From Pseudomonadota bacterium (GTDB taxonomy: Bacteria > Desulfobacterota > Desulfovibrionia > Desulfovibrionales > Desulfomicrobiaceae): a stretch of DNA of 64,000 nucleotides. Positions 1-7,384 of the stretch are shown here, one piece after another (positions within the stretch are counted from its first letter, which is position 1; the number at the start of each line of letters is the position of its first letter). The position numbers and the translations under genes are program-made. The notes beneath the pieces are model-generated. The model was not told where the DNA came from and did no database searches. It saw nothing but the letters and a program-made list of their open reading frames with translations. Where the stretch lies: the NCBI GenBank assembly GCA_018902545.1, contig JAHIQM010000015.1, positions 1 through 64,000 of the forward strand, given 5' to 3'.

Positions 1-140
1 ACGAGCTTGATTTCAACAAGCGCGCCGGTTTCACCGACGAAGACGACCAGCTGCCCCGCTTCTTCCGCGAAGAACTCCTGGCTCCCCATAATGTGGGCTG
101 GGACTACACCACAGAAGAACTGCAGGCCGCCAAGGTCTAG
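1..140 (+). CDS. C-terminal end of an aldehyde:ferredoxin oxidoreductase family protein (partial)
   Basis: The frame starting at base 3 is open from the window edge to a TAG at 138-140 and encodes about 45 residues. It contains FNKRAGFTDEDDQLPRFF, which resembles the conserved C-terminal segment of tungsten-dependent aldehyde:ferredoxin oxidoreductases (FNxREGFTRxDDxLPxRF). These enzymes oxidise aldehydes to acids with ferredoxin as acceptor and are common in sulfate reducers. A strong terminator follows 30 bases downstream, so this is the last gene of its transcript. The catalytic part lies outside the window, so the family call rests on this tail alone. Confidence 0.6.
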   Translation, partial: ELDFNKRAGFTDEDDQLPRFFREELLAPHNVGWDYTTEELQAAKV

Positions 141-170
141 TTTCCGGTTCCCTTACAGGTTCCAAACGAC

Positions 171-209
171 GAATCCCCGCCTGGTACATCCGGGCGGGGA
201 TTCATTTTT
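171..209 (+). terminator. Rho-independent terminator after the AOR-like gene
   Basis: GAATCCCCGCC pairs with GGCGGGGATTC, an 11-bp GC-rich stem extended by GG/CC across a short loop, and is followed by ATTTTT. It lies between the upstream plus-strand gene and the convergent CLC gene. Confidence 0.85.
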
Positions 210-234
210 GCGGTTGCCAAGCAAAATATGGAAC

Positions 235-2052
235 TCAGGCCTGCTCCTTCATGCTCTTCAAGGTTTTGGCGTAGGCCGTGAACACGTCTTCCCTGGCCAG
301 CATCCCGAGCACAGCAGTGGGATCCTGGCTGTCCACCACAGGCAACTGCGCCAGGTCCGACTCCACGAATTTGAGCAAGGCCGAATACAGGTCTTCGTCA
401 GGCCGCAGCAGCACCGCCTTGCGCGCCACGTCCCCGGCCACGAGCAGTTCACACAGCGTGTCTTCGTAAAGGACCTTGCGCAAGTCCTCCACGGCCAGAA
501 TACCTGTGATCTTGTCCTGCGCGCCGCGTACCGGAAAACACAACTCGCTCGAATTGACGATGATGTCCGTCAATGCCCCGAAATGCGTGCCTTCTTCCAC
601 GATGGACACCCGGCCAGGCTTAAAGTGCCCCTCGACCTTTTCCCGCTCAAGGATGTTGATGGTCGCGTCGCCGACGTGAGCGGGCGACTCGAACTTGTTG
701 TCAACCTGGTTCTCGTACAACGAGGCATGCCGCCCCAGGACCAGCGCGATGGCCGTTGCCAGCATGAGCGGAGCGAGCAGTCCGTAGCCCTGGGTCAATT
801 CGCAGACCATGACCAGAGGGCCGATGGGCGCGCTGGCCACCCCGGCGAAAAAAGCGGCCATGCCAACCAGGACGTACCCGCCCGGCTCGGTCACTACCGA
901 AGGGAAAAAACGATGCCCCAGGCTGCCGATCACGCCACCGCTCATGCCGCCGACAAAGAGGGCCGGTGCGAACATGCCCCCGCTCATCCCCGACCCGAGC
1001 GTCACGGACGTGGCCACTGTCTTGCCGATGATCATGCCGGCCATCATGGTCACGGACAGTTTGCCGAGCATGGCCAGCTCCAGCCAACCCTGCCCGCCAC
1101 CAAGGAGCTGCGGAAACTGGTAGCCGATGGCGGCCATGCCGAGTCCGCCAAGGGCCACCGCGGGCACGAATCCGAACCGGTCGGTCAGAGGCCAGAACAC
1201 CTTGAATTTGATGAACCGGAAGGTGTGCACATAGAACCAGCCCGTGGCGGCGCAGACCAGCCCCAGAAGCGCGTAGACAGGCAATTCGCGCATATCGGAA
1301 AACTCGAACTTGGGGATGCCAAAAATGGGCTCGGCCCCGAAAACCAGGGTGAAGAGGGAATAGGAAACCACGGAGGAGATGATGGACGGCAATAGCGCCT
1401 CGGCCTCGAAGTCCTCGCGGTAAATGACCTCTACTGCCGTCAGCGCCCCGCCAAGAGGAGCGCGGAAAATGGCCCCGAGCCCCCCCGCGGCCCCGGCCAG
1501 AAGCAGGATACGCCGCTCCTTGGCCGTCAGGCGCAGTTTCCCGGCCAACCACGAACCGCACCCGGCTCCGAGCAGGGAGATGGGGCCCTCGCGTCCGGCG
1601 CTGCCTCCGGCGGCGATGGTCAGAATGGAGGTGCTCACCTTCATGGCTGGCACCGACGGCGGAATATGGCCTTCCTGATGGTGGAAGGCCTTGATCATGG
1701 TGTCGGTCCCGTCCGTGCCGCCGAAACGGGTCTGAGGCACGAAACGGCGCAGAAGATAGCCCGTCAAGATGCCCACCGCGCCCAGAAAGATGAAAAGCAG
1801 CCAGGGGCGAGAGGGCCCGGCCGGTCCGGAGAAAAGATTCTCCCCGGCCGGGACGGGCAGGGTGTACCCGGCCCAGGTCGTGAGCAGCAGATGCTGCAGC
1901 CACTCGATAACGATGTAGAAGATCGTGGCCAAGGTGCCGGTCATGGCCCCGACCACGGCCCCCAGCGCCAACCATTTGAAATTCAGGATGGAATGGTAGC
2001 TGTGCGACAGCTCCATGGGGATTTTGAACACAGCCCGGAAAAAAGCGCGCAT
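235..2052 (-). CDS. CLC-family chloride channel/transporter with C-terminal CBS domains
   Basis: This 605-residue integral membrane protein belongs to the CLC family of Cl- channels and Cl-/H+ exchangers. It has about ten to twelve hydrophobic segments. The selectivity-filter motif GSAGREGP near residue 150 carries the gating glutamate, and the second motif GSGMSGGMFAPALF lies near residue 350. The last 150 residues look like a CBS pair (for example GILAVEDLRKVL and VLGMLAREDVF), which in this family senses adenine nucleotides. It starts 11 bp after the ribF stop, so the two are probably cotranscribed. Whether it is a channel or an antiporter, and whether it prefers Cl- or F-, cannot be decided from the sequence alone. 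Confidence 0.92.
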   Translation of the reverse strand: MRAFFRAVFKIPMELSHSYHSILNFKWLALGAVVGAMTGTLATIFYIVIEWLQHLLLTTWAGYTLPVPAGENLFSGPAGPSRPWLLFIFLGAVGILTGYLLRRFVPQTRFGGTDGTDTMIKAFHHQEGHIPPSVPAMKVSTSILTIAAGGSAGREGPISLLGAGCGSWLAGKLRLTAKERRILLLAGAAGGLGAIFRAPLGGALTAVEVIYREDFEAEALLPSIISSVVSYSLFTLVFGAEPIFGIPKFEFSDMRELPVYALLGLVCAATGWFYVHTFRFIKFKVFWPLTDRFGFVPAVALGGLGMAAIGYQFPQLLGGGQGWLELAMLGKLSVTMMAGMIIGKTVATSVTLGSGMSGGMFAPALFVGGMSGGVIGSLGHRFFPSVVTEPGGYVLVGMAAFFAGVASAPIGPLVMVCELTQGYGLLAPLMLATAIALVLGRHASLYENQVDNKFESPAHVGDATINILEREKVEGHFKPGRVSIVEEGTHFGALTDIIVNSSELCFPVRGAQDKITGILAVEDLRKVLYEDTLCELLVAGDVARKAVLLRPDEDLYSALLKFVESDLAQLPVVDSQDPTAVLGMLAREDVFTAYAKTLKSMKEQA

Positions 2053-2063
2053 GAATCCCGCCC

Positions 2064-3008
2064 TCAGACCATTCTGGCTTCAGGCAGGGCCAGGATGGTC
2101 CGGCCAAGGGCGATATCCTTGCCGATTTGCGACTTGAGCTCGTCAAGGCCGGAAAACTTCCGCTCCCCGCGCAGGCGCTGCACAAAATGAACTTTGAGCT
2201 GCTTGTCGTAGAGGTCGGCGTTCAAGTCCATAATATGCACCTCCACGGACAGCACCTCGTTGCCGAAGGTCGGGTTGTAGCCGATGTTGGCCACCGCTGG
2301 ATGGATCTGGCCTTCCAGCTCGGCCCAGCAGCAGTACACCCCGGTCTTGGGAAAAAGCTCGTCGACAAGGTGCACGTTGGCCGTGGGAAACCCCAGCAGG
2401 CGGCCGCCCCGGTCCTGGCCATGAATCACGGTGCCGGACACGCGGTAGAATCGGCCAAGCAGTGCCTTGGCCGCCCACACGTCCCCGGCCTCGACCAGGT
2501 CGCGGATGCGTGTGGAGCTGACAATGGCCTGATCGACCATGACGGGCTCAAGCTGCTCGACCCCGAATCCCTTCTGCTGTCCGAGCCTGTTCAACAGGGC
2601 GTAATTGCCGCCACGGCCTTTGCCGAAGGCGTAGTCGTAGCCGATAACCAGTTCCTTGACGCGCAGGCCCTCGACCAGAATGCTGCGCACGAAATCCTCG
2701 GGACTCATGCTCGCAAGCTCCTGGTTGAATTCGAGGCAAAGTAGGTGGTCTATGCCCAGCGACTTGATCAGTTCGGCCCTTTGTTCGTAGAGGGTGATGA
2801 ACGGGGGGGTCTTCTTGCCGGTGAAAAAACGCAAGGGGTGCGGTTCAAAGGTGATGACCACTGACGGCAAACCAAGACCGGCGGCGAGATCCCGCACCCT
2901 GGCAATGAGACGCTGATGTCCTATGTGGACCCCGTCAAAATTGCCGATGGTGACGCAGGACCCTCTTTCCAGGCCGCTGATCTGGTCCGGCCAAGTAACG
3001 CAATGCAT
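2064..3008 (-). CDS. ribF: Bifunctional riboflavin kinase / FAD synthetase
   Basis: The 314-residue product phosphorylates riboflavin to FMN and then adenylylates it to FAD. The N-terminal nucleotidyltransferase domain begins with IGNFDGVHIGHQ (HIGH-like motif). The C-terminal flavokinase domain contains LLGFPTANVHL, the expected PTAN nucleotide-binding motif. Length and domain order are typical of bacterial RibF. The ATG at 3008 is preceded by GGAGG ten bases upstream. An AT-rich intergenic stretch upstream (3009-3211) presumably carries its promoter; the CLC gene follows on the same transcript. Confidence 0.95.
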   Translation of the reverse strand: MHCVTWPDQISGLERGSCVTIGNFDGVHIGHQRLIARVRDLAAGLGLPSVVITFEPHPLRFFTGKKTPPFITLYEQRAELIKSLGIDHLLCLEFNQELASMSPEDFVRSILVEGLRVKELVIGYDYAFGKGRGGNYALLNRLGQQKGFGVEQLEPVMVDQAIVSSTRIRDLVEAGDVWAAKALLGRFYRVSGTVIHGQDRGGRLLGFPTANVHLVDELFPKTGVYCCWAELEGQIHPAVANIGYNPTFGNEVLSVEVHIMDLNADLYDKQLKVHFVQRLRGERKFSGLDELKSQIGKDIALGRTILALPEARMV

Positions 3009-3167
3009 GAAATATTATCCTCCAGGCAACAAGCTGGCTTGCCTCTATACCAAAAGAACCCGGGCTTCAACACACACGCTGGAAGGACAAAAACACCTTT
3101 GAACGCACTCAACTGATTAAAATTTCGAAAAATAAAAAATTAATCGAAAAAAACCGGAACAAAACTC

Positions 3168-3196
3168 TTGCCAAAGACACCCCGCTCACATAAACA
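3168..3196 (+). promoter_or_regulatory. Candidate sigma-70 promoter for tRNA-Leu
   Basis: TTGCCA at 3168-3173 and TAAACA at 3191-3196 are separated by 17 bp, in an AT-rich region directly upstream of the tRNA. The -35 box matches TTGACA at five of six bases; the -10 box is weak. Predicted transcription would begin about 8 bases before the mature tRNA. Confidence 0.45.
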
Positions 3197-3211
3197 CGCT
3201 TCTCACGTCAC

Positions 3212-3298
3212 GCCGAAGTGGTGGAATTGGTAGACACGCTAGGTTCAGGGTCTAGTCGGGGTTCCCCGGTGGAGGTTCGAGTCCTCTCTTCGGCACCA
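3212..3298 (+). tRNA. tRNA-Leu (anticodon CAG)
   Basis: This 87-nt class II tRNA has acceptor arms GCCGAAG and CTTCGGC, a D-arm with GTGGTGGAATTGGTAGAC, an anticodon stem CTAGG/TCTAG around loop TTCAGGG (anticodon CAG), a long variable arm, the T-loop GGTTCGAGTCC, and an encoded CCA end. A terminator follows within 10 nt, so it is a single-gene unit. Confidence 0.97.
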
Positions 3299-3305
3299 AG
3301 AGATC

Positions 3306-3341
3306 AAAGGGATTGCAGTTCGCTGCAATCCCTTTTTTCTT
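3306..3341 (+). terminator. Terminator of tRNA-Leu
   Basis: AAAGGGATTGCAG and CTGCAATCCCTTT form a perfect 13-bp stem closed by a UUCG tetraloop, with a T-rich run at its 3' side (ending TTTTTTCTTT). Confidence 0.9.
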
Positions 3342-3492
3342 TCCTGCGGCCGGTTTTCCCATCTTGGATATCAAAAGCATTGCTCAAGAGTGGCGTACTC
3401 TTCCAAATCTGAAAACTTGCCGGATCGGATGCCGCGAAAGGATAGGCCTTGGCCCGCCCTTGAAAGTCTGAGCCTGACGTGCTGGCCAATCT

Positions 3493-3528
3493 TTTGTCGA
3501 TCACGAAATACATTTCATGATCGACAAA
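3493..3528. repeat. Long perfect hairpin within the decayed island
   Basis: TTTGTCGATCA (3493-3503) and TGATCGACAAA (3518-3528) are perfect 11-bp inverted arms. Inside them GAAAT and ATTTC can extend the stem after one mismatch. There is no T-run, so it does not look like a terminator. The bases from 3342 to 3550 hold no recognisable gene; several short open stretches there match nothing I know. It could be a scar of a small palindromic element or an operator from a lost gene. Confidence 0.5.
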
Positions 3529-3550
3529 GAGGTTTATTGCGCAGGAGTGA

Positions 3551-3808
3551 GCGTCAAAAGGCCTCGTAGCCTTCGACGATATTGAGCAAGTCTGTGAACG
3601 CATACACGCCCGGCAACTGCTCAACCTCTTATATCGCAAGCCCATTGTCACGGCATCGGAAGTCGTTGAGGCCCTCGATGTGAGCACACCAACCGCCAAT
3701 GCCCTAATCAAGGATCTGCTGCGTCTCGGCATTTTAATCGAACTGACCGGGCTTCAACGAGGCCGACTATACTCCTTCGATCGTTATCTTAGACTCTTCG
3801 TTAGTTAA
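3551..3808 (+). pseudogene. Remnant of a Fic/DOC-family protein (C-terminal winged-helix part only)
   Basis: The frame is open for about 85 codons from just after a TGA at 3548-3550 to TAA at 3806-3808. It encodes ARQLLNLLYRKPIVTASEVV, then a segment reading STPTANALIKDLLRLGIL, then TGLQRGRLYSFDRYLRLF. This is the typical C-terminal winged-helix end of Fic-domain AMP-transferases, including the PTAN-type recognition helix. The catalytic HPFxxGNGRxxR domain that should precede it is absent, and there is no start codon with a ribosome binding site. It is therefore a 5'-truncated remnant, not a functional gene. A palindrome overlaps its stop codon. Confidence 0.72.
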
Positions 3809-3831
3809 GGAATCGAGTTTCCCTTAACTAA
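3801..3831. repeat. Palindrome TTAGTTAAGG-N11-CCTTAACTAA overlapping the Fic remnant stop
   Basis: Perfect 10-bp arms at 3801-3810 and 3822-3831 flank an 11-bp centre. The left arm includes the TAA stop of the Fic remnant. There is no T-tract and the stem is AT-rich, so a dimeric-protein operator or a recombination scar is more likely than a terminator. Confidence 0.5.
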
Positions 3832-3936
3832 GGACGCACCGTTGTAAAACTTGAGCCTGCCCGAAAATGGCATGGACCCGCACAAGGAACTCGAAGACGC
3901 AAACGAGTTGATGAACGGGTTCCCGCGCTGGCATAA

Positions 3937-4815
3937 TCATAGCCCCACCCTCCTTAACATCTCCACCGCACCGATCTCCATCTTCGAGAAGGCGAACCAT
4001 TTCTGGCCCAGATCTTTGAGCGATGCGCCAATGTGGTAGATCGCGTCGTCGATGATCAGGAATCGGTCATGGGCGAGCTTGAATTCCCGCGTCTCGATGG
4101 CGGGGTATTGCGCGTTGAACTTGGCGATGTCCTGGGCAAGTTGGCGGCTGGTATTTTTGGTCAGCAGTTGTACGCCGACCCCTGCCTTGCGCTTGGCTAG
4201 CAGTAGCAACACACTTTCATCCACATAGTTGTCGATGAGAATGATCCGGCGGTTGGCGGAACGGATCAAATCGCAGACAAAGGCGTAGGCTTCAAATACT
4301 TGGCCATCGAAAAAGATGCCCTGTTTGGGCTTGACACTTCTGTCTTCCAAGGCCTTAAAGACCTGTTCGAACCGTTCGTCTGTCTTGATTTCACCCGCGA
4401 TCTGACGTTTTTCGATATGATCGAGGCGGTGGAAGATATCAGCGTTGTGTGCCAGAAACTGCCGCATTTTGACGAAAGCCCGCATAATCTCGATGTTAAT
4501 TTCGATCGCTCGCGTACTCGTCAATACGGAAGAAAGCGAAGAGACTCCCTGCTCGGTAAAGGCCAAGGGCATAGCTCCACCCAAATGCTTGCGGGAAGGT
4601 ATCACAGATTGTGACACCAAGACCGATATCTCATCCTCCGTCAACTCGAACATGAAGTCGTCCGGAAATCTGGCACGATTTCTTTTCACCGCCTGCTTGA
4701 GAGCACGAGTTTCTACTCCATACAAAATGGCTAAATCGCGATCCAACATGACCTGTACTTCACGCATGGTAAGTATACGCTGCTCAATTTTAGAAGGGTG
4801 TACCAAGTCACTCAT
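3937..4815 (-). CDS. ORF6N-domain DNA-binding protein with PLD-like C-terminal domain
   Basis: This 292-residue product begins with an ORF6N domain: LTMREVQVMLDRDLAILYGV, then RFPDDFMFELTEDE and AFTEQGVSSLSSVL. ORF6N is typical of phage and mobile-element DNA-binding proteins. The C-terminal half (about 165-290) resembles a phospholipase-D-like fold, with IILIDNYVDESVL and HDRFLIIDD. The latter is an HxK(x4)D-type motif in which lysine is replaced by arginine, so nuclease activity is uncertain. I chose the ATG at 4815 because GGAG lies nine bases upstream; an ATG at 4830 lacks a site. The gene is flanked by broken genes, and its base composition looks less GC-rich than the chromosomal neighbours. 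It appears to be the only intact gene of the island. Confidence 0.8.
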   Translation of the reverse strand: MSDLVHPSKIEQRILTMREVQVMLDRDLAILYGVETRALKQAVKRNRARFPDDFMFELTEDEISVLVSQSVIPSRKHLGGAMPLAFTEQGVSSLSSVLTSTRAIEINIEIMRAFVKMRQFLAHNADIFHRLDHIEKRQIAGEIKTDERFEQVFKALEDRSVKPKQGIFFDGQVFEAYAFVCDLIRSANRRIILIDNYVDESVLLLLAKRKAGVGVQLLTKNTSRQLAQDIAKFNAQYPAIETREFKLAHDRFLIIDDAIYHIGASLKDLGQKWFAFSKMEIGAVEMLRRVGL

Positions 4816-4949
4816 TCTATACCACTCCATTATTTACGGTCGAAAAATGCGTCTCTAGTGACATTTTACACACAACCACGCTCGGCAAATGCTTCAAACT
4901 GGCGAACCGACCACAAACTGTGACCACAAGTTCCGATTTTAGGTTGAAC

Positions 4950-5198
4950 TCATATCCCCACCCTCCACAAACTCTTTGCAATCAAGGCATTCAGCTTGGC
5001 TTCTTCCCACAACTGCGCTTCAAACTCAGCCTTGAGCTGAGTGAACCGTTCCTTGAAATCGAAATCGTCTTCGTCGTCCGGCAGGCCTACATCGCGACCC
5101 GGTGTGAGTACGTAGTTGAATTCACGCACGCGTTCGATGGGATCGACGTTACAGAATCCCTTCACACCTTCGTAGTCACCGTCCGGGTTGCGCCAATT
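4950..5198 (-). pseudogene. C-terminal fragment of a type I restriction-modification methylase (HsdM)
   Basis: Read on the minus strand from 5198, the frame gives NWRNPDGDYEGVKGFCN, then FNYVLTPGRDVGLPDDEDDF, and ends ALIAKSLWRVGI. This matches the end of HsdM subunits (TYHxWR..., GFCKxA, YVLTPGRYVG, then a coiled acidic tail). A TAA stands exactly where the His of TYHNWR is expected, and nothing upstream resembles the AdoMet-binding DPPF domain. So only about 83 residues of a methylase of roughly 500 remain. No hsdS or hsdR is nearby. Confidence 0.8.
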
Positions 5199-5201
5199 TT
5201 A

Positions 5202-5614
5202 GTAGGTGCTGCGAAGATGGCGAATTCCTCGGCGGTCCCCGGCCCTGCCTAGCGTATCGCTCCCGGCAACAACTTCCGCAATTTTTGTCTCCCCGTAGCT
5301 CAGGGCGGCAGGTTTCGCAATCCGTAGTAATTGTAAGAGAAATAATACGTGAGTAATACAAGACACGGCTTTGCGATGACCCGCCCGGCTCTTTTCAGAC
5401 GCATAAACCTGACTTGGGCTGCGAGAAAAACGCTGCAGCCCAAATTTTCTGTCCATCCAAAGCGGATGCGCTCGGATCACCGACCACCTCATGCCACTCC
5501 GTCTCAATAAATGGTTGCCGACGAGGCTCAAATGCTCATAAGATAGTCCATTATCAAAAACCGAATCTGGTCGTGACGAGATGTTCTCATCCCTCCATCC
5601 TCCCGGGAGTTTCC
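5202..5614. other. Stretch without a recognisable gene
   Basis: Open stretches on both strands here show no family resemblance or ribosome binding site. A 9-bp hairpin, TTGGGCTGC (5414-5422) with GCAGCCCAA (5435-5443) followed by ATTTTCT, could be an old plus-strand terminator. The rest looks like decayed DNA between the hsdM and solute-binding-protein remnants. Confidence 0.4.
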
Positions 5615-5848
5615 ATGCGCAGAACAATGTGGCTGAGCTGGCCTTTCTATCCTTGTTCGCGCACCCCCGGATCGGCATCGCCGAGACTCTCGACATCTAC
5701 TATTTCGAGTACCCTCCCTACTACCAACAGCTTGATAACGGACAGGCCTCCGGCATCATTATCGACCTCGCCCGTAAAATTCTTGCCTCGGCGCACGTCG
5801 AGCCCGCGTTTCACTACGGAAATCGGCATGCTCCCGGGCGAACCGTAA
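5615..5848 (+). pseudogene. Frameshifted N-terminal remnant of a periplasmic solute-binding protein (SBP_bac_3 type)
   Basis: An ATG at 5615 follows GGGAG and starts a signal-peptide-like MRRTMWLSW. After a one-base shift near 5640 the other frame continues LAFLSLFAHPRIGIAETL, then LDIYYFEYPPYYQQLDNGQA and SGIIIDLARKILASAHVEP. The 'YPPYY...G...SGI..D' pattern is the start of amino-acid-type extracellular solute-binding proteins. Similarity is lost after about 80 residues, where roughly 250 are expected. The following bases 5849-6112 contain no recognisable gene apart from a 7-bp leader hairpin (GCCGCAA/TTGCGGC, 6060-6076) before the next CDS. Confidence 0.65.
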
Positions 5849-6112
5849 CCTCCCAACGCAACGTCGCGAGCCAAAATCAAAGGGCTGCCCGCCTCCTCAC
5901 GGCCAGAGCGCTCGCAAGAGTCTGCCTGAATATACGGAAGCGGATCGGCGCACACGGAATACACACCTGCGGATCATGTCGCACGCCCGAGGGATCTGCG
6001 CGGCCTTGTTCACAGCGGAGCTATGGAATATCAGACACACATGGATTGTCCGGATAAATGCCGCAACGATTGCGGCGCAAGCTCCGGCGGAGTTCTTAAA
6101 GGGAGGCGTCCG

Positions 6113-7366
6113 ATGGTCAGACTTATCGATGTGAAGATTCTCAAGATATTCGTGGGAGAGGCGGTGCGCCACAAGGGAGCACCGCTCCATGACGTCATCG
6201 TGAACGAGGCCCGCCAACGGGGTATGGCTGGGGCCTCCGTTTCCAGAGGTTTCATGGGTTTCGGGGCGGGCAATCTCCTGCACACGGCCAAAATCCTTCG
6301 TCTGGCCGAGAACCTGCCGGTGATCATCGAGATCGTGGACACGCCCGCTCGCATCGCCGAATTTCTGCCTGTGGTCGACGCCCTGGTCGAGGAGGGCAGC
6401 ATTGTGGTTCAGGACGGCCAGGCCATTTTCCATCTGCCTCTGCGCATTCGCGACGTGATGACCGAACAGGTCGTGACCGTGGGACCGCAGGCACTTTTGG
6501 ACGATGTGGTGGACCTGCTGCTGCGCAAGGAGGTCAAGGCCGTCCCGGTCATGGACGACGGACGGATCGTGGGCATCATCACCGGCGGGGACCTGCTGTC
6601 ACGGGCTCGGATGCCCCTGCGCCTCGACATGCACGGCCACGTTCCGGCCGACCTGCGCCACAGGCACAGCCACTGCCTGGAATTCGCGAACCTCAAGGCC
6701 TGCGACATCATGTCGAGCCCGGTCACAAGCCTGGGCATCACGACCACCGTCACCGACGCCCTGAAGCTGATGGCGACGCGCAACATCAAACGCCTGCCCG
6801 TCACTGCCGATGACGGAACCCTGATGGGCATCGTCAGCCGCACCGATGTGCTGGCGGCCATCGGCCGGACCTCTGCCGTGGCGGCGCATCTCGACGTCCT
6901 GCCGGAAGGAGTGCACGCAACCGCCCGGGACGTCCTGTACACGGACGTACCCACCGCCGCCCCGGACGCCCCGCTGGCCGGAGTTCTGGCCCAACTCGTC
7001 GCGTCCCCGCTGCGCCGCGTGGTCATCGTGGACGCGCACAGGAAAATTCTTGGCATCATTCACGACTGGGACCTGCTGCAGTGCTTCGTGCGCCAAAACT
7101 CCCCCACGCTGGTGGCCAGGCTCCTCGGCATCCTGACCCAGCGCGAGACGACGCCCGCAACCCTTGAAGGCACCGCCGGGGAAGTCATGTCCCGTGAGGT
7201 ACTGACTGTCAGCCCCGACGCGCCTTTGAGTAAAGTCATAAGGACGCTCCTGGACAAGAAGGTAAAACGCCTCGTGGTCGCCGACGAGGCAGGCCGCCTG
7301 CTCGGCATGGTCGACCGGGACGTGATCCTGAAGGCGCTGGCCGAACAGGACGGGCGCGCACGATAG
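6113..7366 (+). CDS. DUF190 domain protein fused to four CBS domains
   Basis: The ATG at 6113 follows GGGAGG by six bases and gives 417 residues. Residues 1-105 form a DUF190 domain (KILKIFVGEAVRHKGAPLHD; GFMGFGAG; LPVIIEIVDTPARI), a small PII-like ferredoxin fold. It is followed by four CBS repeats beginning IRDVMTEQVVTV, ACDIMSSPVTSL, ARDVLYTDVPTA and AGEVMSREVLTV, which form two Bateman modules. CBS modules usually bind adenosine nucleotides, so a cytoplasmic nucleotide-sensing regulator is likely. The target is unknown. DUF190 proteins often accompany CrcB fluoride exporters, but none is adjacent. It stands between the decayed island and the convergent motility-type genes. Confidence 0.85.
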   Translation: MVRLIDVKILKIFVGEAVRHKGAPLHDVIVNEARQRGMAGASVSRGFMGFGAGNLLHTAKILRLAENLPVIIEIVDTPARIAEFLPVVDALVEEGSIVVQDGQAIFHLPLRIRDVMTEQVVTVGPQALLDDVVDLLLRKEVKAVPVMDDGRIVGIITGGDLLSRARMPLRLDMHGHVPADLRHRHSHCLEFANLKACDIMSSPVTSLGITTTVTDALKLMATRNIKRLPVTADDGTLMGIVSRTDVLAAIGRTSAVAAHLDVLPEGVHATARDVLYTDVPTAAPDAPLAGVLAQLVASPLRRVVIVDAHRKILGIIHDWDLLQCFVRQNSPTLVARLLGILTQRETTPATLEGTAGEVMSREVLTVSPDAPLSKVIRTLLDKKVKRLVVADEAGRLLGMVDRDVILKALAEQDGRAR

Positions 7367-7384
7367 GCGGAGCTTCGATCTCTC

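Noticed and set aside
4920-5252. 110-codon plus-strand open frame over the hsdM remnant
   Set aside because: The minus strand carries the recognisable HsdM tail; the plus frame has no motif or ribosome binding site.
6020-6112. Fluoride riboswitch before the DUF190 gene
   Set aside because: A simple hairpin is present, but I could not identify the conserved pseudoknot elements of the crcB motif.
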